DNA of 64,000 bases. Source: Litomosoides sigmodontis. Lineage: Eukaryota; Nematoda; Chromadorea; Rhabditida; Onchocercidae. Positions 12,834-29,752 of this stretch are shown piece by piece. The translations under genes and the position numbers were made by a program. The stretch lies in NCBI GenBank assembly GCA_963070105.1, contig OY718806.1, positions 8,591,365 to 8,655,364 of the forward strand, given 5' to 3'. The stretch's first letter is position 1, and each line of letters begins with the position of its first letter. Below the pieces are notes generated by a model. That model did no database searches. It saw only the letters and a list, made by a program, of their open reading frames with translations, and was not told the origin of the DNA.

Positions 12834-15030
12834 ATGGAGGAGCAACGAGAACGCGCATACAAGGCAGTTGCATATGCAGCTGTTACCTTCTCTTTCATAT
12901 CAATTTTATCAGTCTTTATCACTATGCCTATCATTTACAGTTTTGTTGATCACATACAGCAACAGACACGGAAGGATCTACAATTTTGCAAGGTATGAAG
13001 AAATAAATATTTATCATTTTCACTAATAATAACTTATCCTATTGCCATCTATGACTTACCATTGCACATGCTTGTCATCCAATTAATGAGTAAATTTTTT
13101 TTTCGATAGCAATCTCTATTATGACCATATATCATTTAAATATTCTATACTATTCTATTCTAAATTTGAAAAATTTTTTTGTTGCAAACTAAATCTCACT
13201 TGAATTCATTTCATAATTCATTCATTAAACATTCAATAAGATATTGTATATATTTTTTTTTCCTGATACACCAATAATACGTTTGCTGATGAAAAATTTT
13301 CAATAACTTATGAAGAAGTGAACAAATTTAATATATACATTAAATTTTTCTCATTTTTTTAAAAAAAAATCTATTACTATTTTTAATTTTTTTAAACATT
13401 AAAAAAATATCCTTTCGTTTCTTTTGTTAGCTTTTTTTAGTGGGAAAAAATTGAAATTTTAAAATAACCATTTTTGATTTCCATTACTTTATATTCACAT
13501 TCGCAGACAGATGATCAAAATAATTACTTGTGAAAGAAATGCTAAACTAAAATTTAAATCTTCCATAACTTATTAACTAATTCGTTTCTTTCCGTTTAGT
13601 GAATATCGCTTGATTTCTTTTTTTCTCTCAATTTATCAGTTGTTACATCATTGGTGATTCTCTTTCCTTTTAGAATAACAATTTTTGATATTTTAATAAA
13701 ATTAAAAAAATTAAAAAAATTTTTTTTTGTACAGTCCTCAGCAAGAGATGTTATGTCGGAAGTGGCCAAGAAGCAACCGATAACTTATGCAACTGCTGCA
13801 ACTAACAGGACAAAAAGGCAAATTGGAGCCTGTGATAGTAGGTTTCTATGCCACTGATGAATGAAGTCGACAAGTTGTTAAGGCTGTCCTTTGATCTTTG
13901 CGAAATTGCTGATTTGGAAATTTGCATTCAATTTCAATTAATGCATTACCTTTGAGTGAAATAATTTGATTTATGTTACTGAATTGCATTTAGTTACTAA
14001 AATTATAGGTTGTTGCAAACCTGGACATCCGGGACGGTCAGGACTACCAGGTGCAAATGGGAAACCAGGCACACCGGGAGCTCCCGGACGGCCTGGTATA
14101 ACGCTTTTTTTTAATTTTAAATGTATTTTTGTGAAATTTTCTTCAAATTTCAATGTCATATTAAAATTAGTTGAAATTCATTTTATTCGATCACTAATTT
14201 CCAGGTGCTCCTGGGCGACCACCGATAGTTTGCGAAGAGGTAGATATTCCACCATGCAATCCTTGTCCACCGGGACCACCAGGACCACCGGGACCTAGTG
14301 GTATTCCTGGAAATCCTGGAAGAGCTGGGCTGCCAGGCAGACCTGGAAATAGCGGTGTGATTTTGATAGTATTTGTTTTTGTTTCTCAAGTTTCATTTTC
14401 CTAAACATGCGAGTAATGCAATTAGCATTCGAAATGAAATTCTTCTGAGTTGAAATGAATTTATTTGCGTTACGGAATTGATTACGGTAAATATTCATTG
14501 TGTAGTGGCATGATTAAGTATGATAGGATAAACAATGCAATAAGCTTTTCAGGTAATGCTGGACCACCAGGACCTGTTGGACCACCAGGGCCACCAGGAC
14601 AGCCTGGAGCTGACGGTGAACGCGGCGAACCAGGAAGACCAGCGTTAAGTACGCCTGTAATTGCGGGTGATCCAGGTCAACCAGGCGAACCAGGTATGAT
14701 TTAATCGCTTGCATATTTTCGTGTGTTTTTTAGCCAGTGGCTACAGAAAAAATCTAAAATCAGCCGTGAATTTTTTTACAGCTAAATAATCGATGAAATT
14801 CAGGTCCACCAGGCTTACCTGGACCAGATGGAAATCCAGGACGAGATGGACAACCAGGAAGTCCTGGATCCAATGGACCACCAGGACCACCTGGACCACC
14901 TGGTAATGCTGGTCCAAATGGCGAAATTGGTGCACCTGGTCAACCGGGACAGCAAGGTGAGAGAGGTATCTGTCCGAAATACTGCGCATTGGACGGTGGT
15001 ATATTCTTCGAGGATGGAACACGAAGATAA
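12834..15030 (+). CDS. Cuticle collagen
   Basis: Exons 12834-12992, 13735-13837, 14009-14095, 14205-14354, 14553-14693 and 14804-15030 join in phase to 288 residues. Residues 1-53 form the nematode cuticle-collagen N-terminal domain, with a hydrophobic signal-anchor ([18 protein letters not shown]). Residues 78-81 are RTKR followed by QIGAC, a subtilisin-type (BLI-4/furin-like) processing site. Then come short Gly-X-Y blocks separated by Cys-containing gaps ([26 protein letters not shown]), a longer Gly-X-Y domain, and the tail [20 protein letters not shown] with two cysteines. Three of the last four introns fall within Gly codons in phase 1, keeping the triplets intact. The product should be a procollagen secreted by hypodermis, trimerised and tyrosine/disulphide cross-linked into cuticle. 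Which C. elegans collagen is the closest orthologue cannot be told here. Confidence 0.95.
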
Positions 15031-15753
15031 TCCCACTCCTCCTTTTTTTCCATTCCTTTTTCGGTACTGTACACTTTGCGAAAGCATTTTTGTCGTTGCG
15101 TATTAATTCAGAAAATCATTTTAATGAAACAAATGGGGGCAAAATCACTCATTTATTTCATATAATTCGCACTTTTATTCCTCTCTCTCTCTCTCTCTCT
15201 CTCTCTCCCTTCCCTTCCTTCTTGACTTTTTTTCTTGTTTCTCACACTTAAATCTTTTGCATTGAATTATGCAAATGATTTGGAATGAATTGAAATTATT
15301 TGGCGATATTGAGGAGATTTGCTAAAATAATTGTTGTGATCACTAATTGCTAACTGTATGATTCAGTTCACAAGTAATAATTATCAAAGGAATGATTGAA
15401 TAAACAAACAAATACATTGATATTTTGCTTGAAATAGCGAAGAAAAAGAAATCTCCCTCTCTCTCCCTTTCTCTCTCTCTCTCTCCCCTTGTCCCTCCTG
15501 CTGTATGTGTGTGTGTGTATGTGTGCGTGCGTAATTTGATGCAAAAGAAAATTAAAAAAAAAAATGAAGTTTCATAAATTCTAGTCGTCACACGAACAAA
15601 CCGATGAAAAAAAAAAAGAGAAACACTGATAAAATAAATCTTTATTCATTGTCATCATCGTTATCACCCTTATCATTGTTATCACTTCGTTCATGCAAAA
15701 CATGGAATTCCTACTCAAACATCATTCAATCATTCCATTAAATCCTTTCGCCA

Positions 15754-15756
<3 letters not shown>

Positions 15757-15802
<46 letters not shown>

Positions 15803-15815
15803 TATGTGTGTGTGT
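15757..15815. repeat. (GT)n microsatellite
   Basis: An almost perfect GT run followed by TTTGTATGTGTG variants, about 0.5 kb upstream of the cmk-1 start. Confidence 0.9.
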
Positions 15816-15996
15816 ACTTGTTTGTCTGTCTGCCGATTAGCAGGAAATGTTTATGCAGAATATAATTCCATAAATGTCAATAGGATGAGAAGGGAGAAGA
15901 GAGTGAAGGAGAAAAAAGTGAAAGGTAATAAGCAGGGACAGGCGGAATGTAGCCTAGAATTAAGTAGGGTAGCGTTAGCTTAGTCGAGCAAGAAAG

Positions 15997-16016
15997 GCTA
16001 GCCTAGCTAGGCTAGC
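15997..16016. repeat. Perfect 20-bp palindrome of CTAG/GCTAGC units
   Basis: GCTAGCCTAGCTAGGCTAGC reads identically on both strands. It contains two GCTAGC sites around a central CTAG. It lies 318 bp upstream of the cmk-1 ATG, in a stretch already rich in TAGC words (15945-15990). Confidence 0.9.
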
Positions 16017-16333
16017 ATAATGCTTTTACTAGTGCTTAATGGTCAGATAATATCCGAGCATTCTCTCGTCAGATACTTCCACCTGCCGCATATTCAATTT
16101 CTCTTCCAGTTCAATTCAGCAATCATTGGACCACTTCGTTTCCCTTCCTTTTTGTTGTCATTGCTGTCACTGATAATCACTGATATGTTATCATTTGAAA
16201 AGAGCAGAGACGAATGAGTTCATTTCAGCAGTTATTTCACGCTGCTAATGACTTGCGTTTGCAGCGATAGTGAGAATTTAGCTGAAATTTTAATTTAGAC
16301 AGGTAAAGCAGTGACAGAAAGTAAATACATTCG

Positions 16334-21355
<5,022 letters not shown>

Positions 21356-23153
21356 GCAAGAATTCTATCAATTCTCCAGGAATTTTTTACACGAAAGATG
21401 GAAAGGTAAATATGTGAAAAATGTATATAATCCTCATCAACATGCCCTTACTCGATGAATTTTCCTTTTTTTTTTTTTCTCACTTTGAAATGTAATGTGT
21501 AGCTGTGTGCAAGCAGCCTCTCGCATATCATTGTCACCACGTGTTCTGCAAAATGTTTTCTTGTAATAACTGAAGTAAAATGGTTAAGGCACATTGATAT
21601 CTAGCATGATTTTAGGAAGTGTTTTACTTGAGAATTGTCTGAAATGTAGCTGAATATCACACAATGCCACCTCAGTTAGTAAACAACGTTCTCTCTTTTT
21701 CTGTGAACTGTCTACCACACAATTCTTCAGTTCATTGGCAAAAATGTACACTGCTTAATGTGTTGTACAAGCCATCCTATTATGAACTTAACATTTTATA
21801 AATGTGAAAAGGAAAGCAAGTTTTATGATAACATAAACGGTGTAGAAATGTTAACTTCAATGGAAAGTTTACAGTTATGATAAAGTTAATAGCTTAATGG
21901 TTAAAAATATTAACTCACAAAATATGATAATGTTCTAAGTTAAACGTAAAAAAAAATAGCATCTCGTATTCTATCAACAAGCCATGAAGACATTCGCAAA
22001 AGTTCTATAATGTTTCATCATCTACAAAATTCCAAAACTTCGAAAAGCATTGTCTAAACAAACAGATTTATAGTAGAACAAATAGTGTTATAACTGCTAA
22101 CATAATGTTTATGATTGATAATGCATGAAATTTTTAAAAGATATATATAAGAAATTATTTACTGTCTCTTTTTCCCATCATGCCACCACATATTTAGGTC
22201 ACGCTTTGAATACCGACAAAATATTGATATGGTAAACAGATTAAAAAGTAGATTCACATCCTAATAACTAGAGCAGTAAAATCAGATCATACATAACTGA
22301 TAACTGGAAGTGGATTGAGCAACTGAAATTTAAAAGGAAAAAAAGTACAGTGGGACAGTGGGACAACAGTGTTGAAAAACCAAAAGATGAATTAGCTTTT
22401 TAGAAGACAGTGGATGAAAGTGCAAAATTCCGCTTATAGCATTATTTTTTTTTTCTGAAAATCCAATAGAAACAAATCATGACCAATACATGTAGCGACA
22501 TTTTGGTACTGGAAAGAACACTACAGAGAATATAAAATGTACATACCCGTTGTCACATATTCTCTAAATCATGATAAATTAGCACAACACAAATAAATCT
22601 CACAAGAAATAATGTAATAGTCTAAAAAAGTTCTCAATATGAAATTATAGCAGTACTTTATTCGTGATTCTGTAGAATAGACGTACAAAAGAAGATATAA
22701 AATCATTTCGGAAGAAAAAATCAGTTTTGCTTGTTTGCTCAAATATAAAGACTATTTATGTTAGAAAAATATAGGACAAAATGAAATTTGTATATATATA
22801 TTAGATTGTTTCATATTTCAGTAAATGTTAGTAAATTACCGTCTGAAGGCATGAAGATCTAGAAATGCAATGTGAACAAACATTTTTCAAAGAGCAACGC
22901 AACCTCTCCACATATCTGAATTTTACTTCAGTTCTGTCGCTCAGAAAGAACAACTCACATTCTAATATGACTGAGTTTTGATACTTTCCGATTTTCAAAC
23001 TCGATTTAAACTTCGAGAATTTAAACACTTTTAAAGCTGTAAATGTTTAAAGATTGCTAAGGCTTCTATCATTTTCAGATGTTGTAAAATCACTGAACAT
23101 ATGTATGTATATAAAGAGAATGCAAAAATGCAATGTCTCAACGGTAAGTAAAC
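21356..23153. other. Convergent interval between cmk-1 and fem-1
   Basis: The two genes are tail to tail across 1.8 kb. No conserved coding exon is visible, and the open frame at 22828-23028 has no recognisable domain. The interval should contain the cmk-1 3' UTR; I could not fix its poly(A) site. Confidence 0.5.
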
Positions 23154-26100
23154 TTAGTGCAAATTCAAAAAAGCTAGTAGATCCTTCGGCACAATTTTTT
23201 TGTATTCGGCCTCATAATTGCTCCGCCGAACAACATTTGCGGCAAGACTCATAAGTGTAACATATCGACCTGAAAATTGTCCAGGTTATGAAGTTCCTTT
23301 CAAGCTACAAAAATTTATATTTATTAGTACATGATCAAGGACGAAGAAGTTCTCCAAAAAAAGATTATTTCAACATCGTCAGAGTCAAAATCGAGCGAAT
23401 CCCACAATTTATCACTGCCTAATTTTGAAGCAAAACAAAAAATTTTGTCGTCCCCATCTCAAAAATATGAAAGTACGTAGTTAAATTAAGGCATATATGA
23501 TTTATTAAAGGGTAATTGGTAGACCATTCAAATTATTCATCGAAGATCAAAAGTAACCCAATTTGAGCTGCCCAGTTGCACGAGGCAGTTTTGCTGAGAT
23601 CAACTCCAAACACGTTTGGTTATCGTTATTGCGAGCTAGAAGAAATGCACCGTTTTGAAGCAGCAGCTTGACGATACTCTGCCTAGGATTGCTACCCAGC
23701 AAAACAGTATGCAGTGGAGTGTTACCTAAAGAACCTGAATAAATTACTCCCGGAATTAGAAGTCCAAATAGGCAAACAGTAGTTGCGTGCAGACGGGATG
23801 ATCTCGAAATCATCACTACACATTCATAAGTAAGCTTTGAAATTGAAGTCTTCTGTGATACCGAAATACATCACTTGCTATAATTTTATCGACATACCCA
23901 ATGAATTCTTCGTGTTTACATTGATTCCACTGTTGATGAGCATTGTAATAACACATGCACATGGAAAACGCGTCGTTACTGGTTTGTCAATATCATGACA
24001 AGCAGCGTGAAGAGGATATAGATTCAGGCATTTTGAAACTCGTTTTAAACGTATAACAATATCTGATAACGAAGTGTCAAAATCCTCATCTACATCTGTT
24101 TCTATGTCAGTTTGCTGTCTATAAGAGTCGTCTGTTTCCAGTTTGCTGTCTATAAGAGATAGACGTAGAACCTGAAACATAAGTTTCTTAAACATTTACA
24201 ACAAAATAACAAACTTCGCATAAAAATATTTTCTGCTCCGCTTGCAAAAAAACAGATGTTTCAAAATGCAAATACTGCAACGAAAATGCTGGATGGGTAA
24301 CTGTTGGATGTGAGTGAGGCACTTTGTGTCTTTACATGTTTTTTTTAGAAATTCCTTTTTTGCTTGGTTCTCCTATCCGCAAAAGTTAATGCTAGAGAAT
24401 GAATGCCAACCAAAAGAATCAGTTGCAACGAAGCAAGCATCAAGAAATCAATGCATCGGTTTTCATCATCTGTTTCATCGGTAATTTCATCTGTCCTAAT
24501 CCTTACGTCTCCAGCACTGAATCTGAAATCACAACACCTGAACAATAAAGGAAAGGAATTACAATAAATTAACACTGATAGAAGCAAAGCATAACTGAGA
24601 TTTTTGACTAACTTCGTACATAAGTAAGACCAACTTAGGTCGCTCTTTTGTCCATTTGAAAACACATTAGCCAATTACCAAACCCGAAAATTATTATACC
24701 GAAGAAAAATACAAAATAACCTTTCCAATTCGTGAACAGCTTTTTCTAGTACATCCATTACGCATTTGCGAGAAAGTGGAGCGACACGCACTCCATCTGC
24801 ATTGGCAATTATGATCCCTTCATTCACCGTTAATATAAACGTATCAATGAATGCTCCAATTGTAGAAATCGTTGACGGATGCAGTGCGCAAAGATGTCTT
24901 TGCTAAATTATTTCGTTTTTATTTCAGTTCTGCTGTACGATACACATCCTGTTTAGCTATATGTCTATGAAATTGAATTTAGAAATAATACTCTTTCGAG
25001 AAACTAAATCAAGTGGCAATAAAGTAAGTGTACGCCTGAAGCATGCATTGCACGAAACCTTACAATCCTAATCCTCCTTCAGTGGTAAACACATACTTCT
25101 TTCGAAAACCCACAAAGTTTGAGTACTATATAAGATAGTTTAAAAAACACATACTTCTTTCGAAAACCCACAAAGTTTGAGCACTATATAAGATAGTTTA
25201 AAACAAAACTCAAAAGATTAAGTAAAACTACCAACCTGCAAAATGAGTGCATGCATCCACAGTTGAAAGCATCTGCTTGTTTCACCCAAATCACAATACA
25301 CTGCACCACGGTAACGTATGAAATAATGTGTTTCGTGATGACCTCCACCAATGATTCTTTCTCGCATAATTAATGCCTGAAGTTATCAACCACATGAACC
25401 ATGAAAAAATAAGATATTCGGATTAATTCCACACATACGCTCATTCTCACCTGCATTCTGATTGCATCAGGATCACCAATTACATGCCGTATGTCAGCAG
25501 CTGTGTCTATTTCGAACAAATCGCCATAAACACGGAGGCCAATACGAACATGAAGTGGCTCACCATAATTAAGTGCTTCATACCAAACACGTACAGCATT
25601 ACTTAAATCCATCTTTTTATCCACCAAAGTAGCACCGTATAGCTAAAACAACATTACAGATTACTTTTTCAAAGGAATAGTTTTCTGGATAATATTCAAA
25701 GATCACTATAATTTCTGACGAATATTTCCTCTGAAAAAGTGAGGCTTGATCATAAAACACATTAAAGGATTTTTATGCCAGATAAACATGTAATACTTCA
25801 GTCCTACAAAAACGTTATAAACATAGTGAGGTAGCATGTGAGGGTTTTCATTTCATTATAGGACTATTACTCAAGGCTGAAGTTGCTCAGAAAGATTTAC
25901 AAACATACTTTTAACGCGTCTCTCGTCTCTTGAGCCGTAGCTACAGCAGACAATGACATAAGTACATCTTCATGTCCAGCTAGTGCAGCGCATTGCATCG
26001 GTGTCATACTACAATCATCCTTGACATTTTTTGCGCCTGCATTTAATAACATGCATACAATCTCATTAGAACCAGCCTCTGCAGCGTCGTGCATTGCGGT

Positions 26101-27618
26101 GTTTCCTGAAATAACTATTTTTAACCAAGGATACTTTTATCAAGTTACAAATGAATTTAGCGAAAGCATACTATAAGAAACAGCGAATGTCCACTCGTTC
26201 ATTAAAAAACATCATTTTGTTATAACTAACAACGTTTAACACAACTAGTATATAAATGCATCATTAGTATGAATTAGAACACGCCTCTCATTACAGTGAA
26301 GCTGCCTAAAATTAATCTTCGTCAACGCAGCACAAGCAGTGAATGTCCCGCTGGACGACAGAGACAGATAAGGCAAGACATGGGGATTTTTGAGCTGCTA
26401 TGTAAAGGCAATTCATGAAAGGGGCTTACTGTGTCTTAAGTAAAGAAAACATCACAAACGTGAAAATTATTTCATGTTAGTTTGGATTATTAGTTTTCTA
26501 TCGCAAGCATTGTAGTACATAAGCAAATAACATCCGTGACATCAGCTTTTATGGGAAAATCACCTTTCATTGATGCCCGACAAGGATCCGCTCCATGATT
26601 CAGCAGGAATCGTACGATATCAGTTCGCATTTTAAAAGCAGCAATCATCAACGGCGTGTGCCCATGTCGATTAGCTAATTCGATATCAGCTCCTTTTTTC
26701 ACCAGATATTGAACTAAATGTATATTATAGAACATATTGAAGCCTTCTAATAAACATGATAAACACATGACAAGACAAGTGATTAATACCCATACCTATA
26801 TCATAATGACCATCATAACATGCTCCTCGTAAAGGAGAACTGTTCGACTGTGTTGTTTGATTGATATCGGCGCCACCTTCTTCAACAAGATATCGAACAA
26901 TCTTTAAGTGTCCTGCGGCTGCTGCAGCCCATAAAACTGGTGCTCCAGCTAAACTTAACTCACTTTCTTAAAAAGATGTGAAATTCCCAAAAATTGTCTG
27001 ACAAGAGAGATAGATTAATTACAAACGATAGCGGAATTCATTAAAACTCGGTATTTTCTAGCTATTCAGAGAACAGGAGGGAGGTGCGTGATACGATGAC
27101 AGGAAAAGAAATGAAATAAAAGGATAAGAAAACTGTTACAATAAAGTGCTCAAATATGTCATCGCTAAATTAAATTGATGCAAAAACTCACGGATGATTT
27201 CACCATCAAATGAAACCGTCCCCGTGATTGAGATATCTGCGCCCCTTTCCAGCTAAAATGTATATGTTAATATAATAACATTTCCAATTTAACAGCTGAT
27301 AAGATTTCGAAGTCATTATGATGACAAGAAACATGTAAGAATTCCATAGCGAACAATAATAAAGTACAATAATACCAGAAAACTTATCACATTCTTTTAA
27401 TTTAATTAATAAGCTTAAAATAAGATTACCAAATATTTGACAACTTCGAAGTGGCCATTCCGAGCCGCAATGACAAGTGGTGGAGTCTGAGATTTCTCTG
27501 ATGACAAGCAGTGATTAAGCCATTCGTGTGAACGATCATCCAGGAAAATACGTAATCGCCGTAAATTGCCATCCCGTGCCGAATTAAAAACAATAGCTCG
27601 ATATGCTTCCGGATTCAT
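23154..27618 (-). CDS. fem-1: FEM-1, ankyrin-repeat substrate receptor of CUL2 ubiquitin ligase
   Basis: Minus-strand exons in coding order: 27430-27618, 27192-27252, 26796-26948, 26564-26713, 25909-26105, 25451-25642, 25236-25376, 24721-24902, 24411-24537, 23898-24171, 23558-23734, 23154-23269. They join in phase to 652 residues, the usual FEM-1 length. Order: N-terminal ankyrin repeats (NSARDGNLRRL, TPPLVIAARNGHFEVVKYL, NSSPLRGACYDGHYDI, ANRHGHTPLMIAAF, GNTAMHDAAEAGS), then a GATLVDKK..IRYRGAVYCDLGE tetratricopeptide-like block, two C-terminal ankyrin repeats (PLHAACHD, GNTPLHTVL), and the tail YVTLMSLAANVVRR...VPKDLLAFLNLH, where FEM1 proteins carry the VHL-box/elongin contact. Blocks resemble human FEM1A/FEM1C more than FEM1B. 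In C. elegans FEM-1 with FEM-2, FEM-3 and CUL-2 degrades TRA-1 to promote male fate. The donor at 24411 (TTG|GTTGGC) is the weakest join. Confidence 0.93.
24108..24158 (-). repeat. 31-bp-spaced duplication inside a fem-1 exon
   Basis: The 20-mer at 24108-24127 is repeated exactly at 24139-24158 (plus-strand CAGTTTGCTGTCTATAAGAG). Because the spacing is 31 bp, the two copies are read in different frames, as SLIDSKL and SYRQQT, in an acidic linker before the C-terminal ankyrin repeats. Confidence 0.9.
25087..25202. repeat. 58-bp tandem duplication in a fem-1 intron
   Basis: Two head-to-tail copies (25087-25144 and 25145-25202) differ at a single base I can see (GAGTACT versus GAGCACT). They lie in the intron between exons 25236-25376 and 24721-24902. 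The near identity suggests a recent event. Confidence 0.92.
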
Positions 27619-27857
27619 TTAGTAAGTCCAGTTACTACCAAATCGGTAATATGTTGGTAGAGTTAGTAGAATCAATCACCCTCGCTCGATCACCTACCCC
27701 AACACGTTAAGAAATCACTGCCTGAAATGCTTACTTCATGTCACATGATCTTTACGCAATAACTGCGTCCCAGCCTTGATCCACTCTTGTAGGATGTCCC
27801 GACTCCCTTCACAACTTGCTTCCCGAATTGTCTAATTTATCTTCATCATTGTGCTAA

Positions 27858-27899
27858 AACTCCTTACTGTATTACAAGTAACTCCTTACTGTATTACAA
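27858..27899. repeat. 22-bp tandem duplication upstream of fem-1
   Basis: AACTCCTTACTGTATTACAA occurs at 27858 and again at 27880, about 240 bp upstream of the fem-1 ATG. Confidence 0.85.
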
Positions 27900-29679
27900 T
27901 AAAGAGTAATTGACTGATAAGACAAATACGGAGTCACTCGTGGTACGTGGTATAATCATGGAACAAATTGTTTTGGAATTCATTTTTCTATTTGGGTCTG
28001 TTCATTATGTGCCAGCCTAACTTTTCATTTTTAACAAAGTAAAAAGCTTAGCTAATGAGTGAGGAGATCCGTCAAACCACAGCGGTTGAGTAGAAGTGGA
28101 AGAAATGAAGTGAATAAATTAATGAGAGCACAAATGAACGGCCAAGGAATGAGGAAACATTCGGATGGCAGAAGAAAAAAGCAGAGAATTTAACGATGAT
28201 CGAGTGCTTAATTAAAATGAGAATATTTCATGAAAGATGGATGTGATAGAGGAGAAATGACCAGTGCCTACTAGACTTTTACAGTTTTAAAAATTAATTT
28301 TACATTAGTTAAATTTAAATTATTAACACAAACTTATCATTGTTGCTACTCAAGAGTTGCGTAATTCACTTCAGTGTATTACTAATTAAACCGATTAAAA
28401 TCGTTATTAAATTATTACAGCTACCGTAAAAGTGATAAACGTACGATTGACCACTTCGATCAGCGTTATCAGCCTGTAAATTACATGAAAGAGAAGAGAA
28501 AAAAACAAGCAATGAGCAGCAAGCATCTCTGAGCACTACAGTGATTGCAACTGATAAGGCTATTGATGACCTGTACCTGTTCATGAAGGTTGCTGATCAT
28601 CCCGATTCCCTTCCAGTCCAATAACTGTTTGCCCTAAATTGGTACTCCATTGCTACTCGTTACTTTTTAAACCAAATCTCTCCTCTCAATTCAATCAAAA
28701 TTGATTGAAATGAGAAAATTTTAATTTTGCATAACAAGCCTTAGCATCTTTTTTTACAATTTAAAATTATAATTAATGAGAAATTTTTAAAATTGATTCC
28801 TTCTTTTCGGTACTTTTTGTACAAAAAGGATAATTTAATGCTTTCAATGAGTGATTTATCCATTCGGTGAATAGTATCCGAGTAACTGGTCAATCGAATT
28901 CATTCATCCGAGCTAATTAACCACCAGCCATTACTGTTCGTACTAAATGAGTTAGTGTAAGTGTAAAAGGTTGTAAGGTAAGTGTGAATTTCAGTCACTC
29001 ATCGTCTCGTTATTCATTACCGTTGTTATTAGAGAAAGTCAAAATTTAAAATGTTATCAACAAATTTATCCTTTATCATATTTACACCCAAATGTGTTTT
29101 TCACAAACAACTGTTTACGCATTTGATTGAAATCTCGTAAAATTTTGCATTAAAAAACTTGAAAATTTTTTTTCATTAATTTATAATTTTTCAAAACTTC
29201 AAATATCAAACATATCCAAATTTGATACTTGGAATGATATTCTAAAGAATGTATTTGCATCTATCTGTATTCGTTTTATCTGTCATTCACTTTAGTTGTT
29301 ATCTTCATCTTTTCGCAAATTAATTCATTACAGAATTAATGTTTTAATTTTAAATTTCATAAATTTTTCATTTATTTGATTAATAATGCGTGAAATTTTT
29401 GCAAATGCATTTCTCGTTGTACACCACAGGTGCAGTGCATCTAACGCAGTATTGGAAGAGTATTTTAACAGGTGAAAGGTTCATCACAGCTAAATTCCTC
29501 TTAACCTTTGCATTTGGAAAGTTTTGCAAATTATATAATTTGCTTTTTCTTTCTTGAAATTTATCCGCAATTTACACAGTCTTTTTTCTTTCTTACGATC
29601 TTTAGAAGGAAGTTCATAGAGATTAATCAGTAAGTATGAACCTGATAGCTGTGAAAATTTCACTGAAAAGAATGATCAC

Positions 29680-29682
<3 letters not shown>

Positions 29683-29744
<62 letters not shown>

Positions 29745-29752
29745 ATACATAC
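29683..29752. repeat. (CA)n microsatellite
   Basis: An almost perfect CA run with a few CATA variants at its right end. Confidence 0.95.

Larger units (their letters stand above)
15031..16333. other. Interval between collagen and cmk-1
   Basis: No coding exon is supported. It holds (CT)n at 15181-15206 and 15451-15485, (GT)n at 15499-15530 and 15757-15815, and a perfect 20-bp palindrome at 15997-16016. The last part is presumably the cmk-1 promoter/5' UTR. Confidence 0.5.

Noticed and set aside
14183..15087. Minus-strand open frames across the collagen gene
   Set aside because: They are antisense shadows of the Gly-X-Y repeats; the plus strand splices perfectly into a cuticle collagen.
23547..23557. 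FEM-1 C-terminus at the stop just after LKLGYF
   Set aside because: A donor two codons earlier leads in phase to an exon matching the conserved FEM1 C-terminus.
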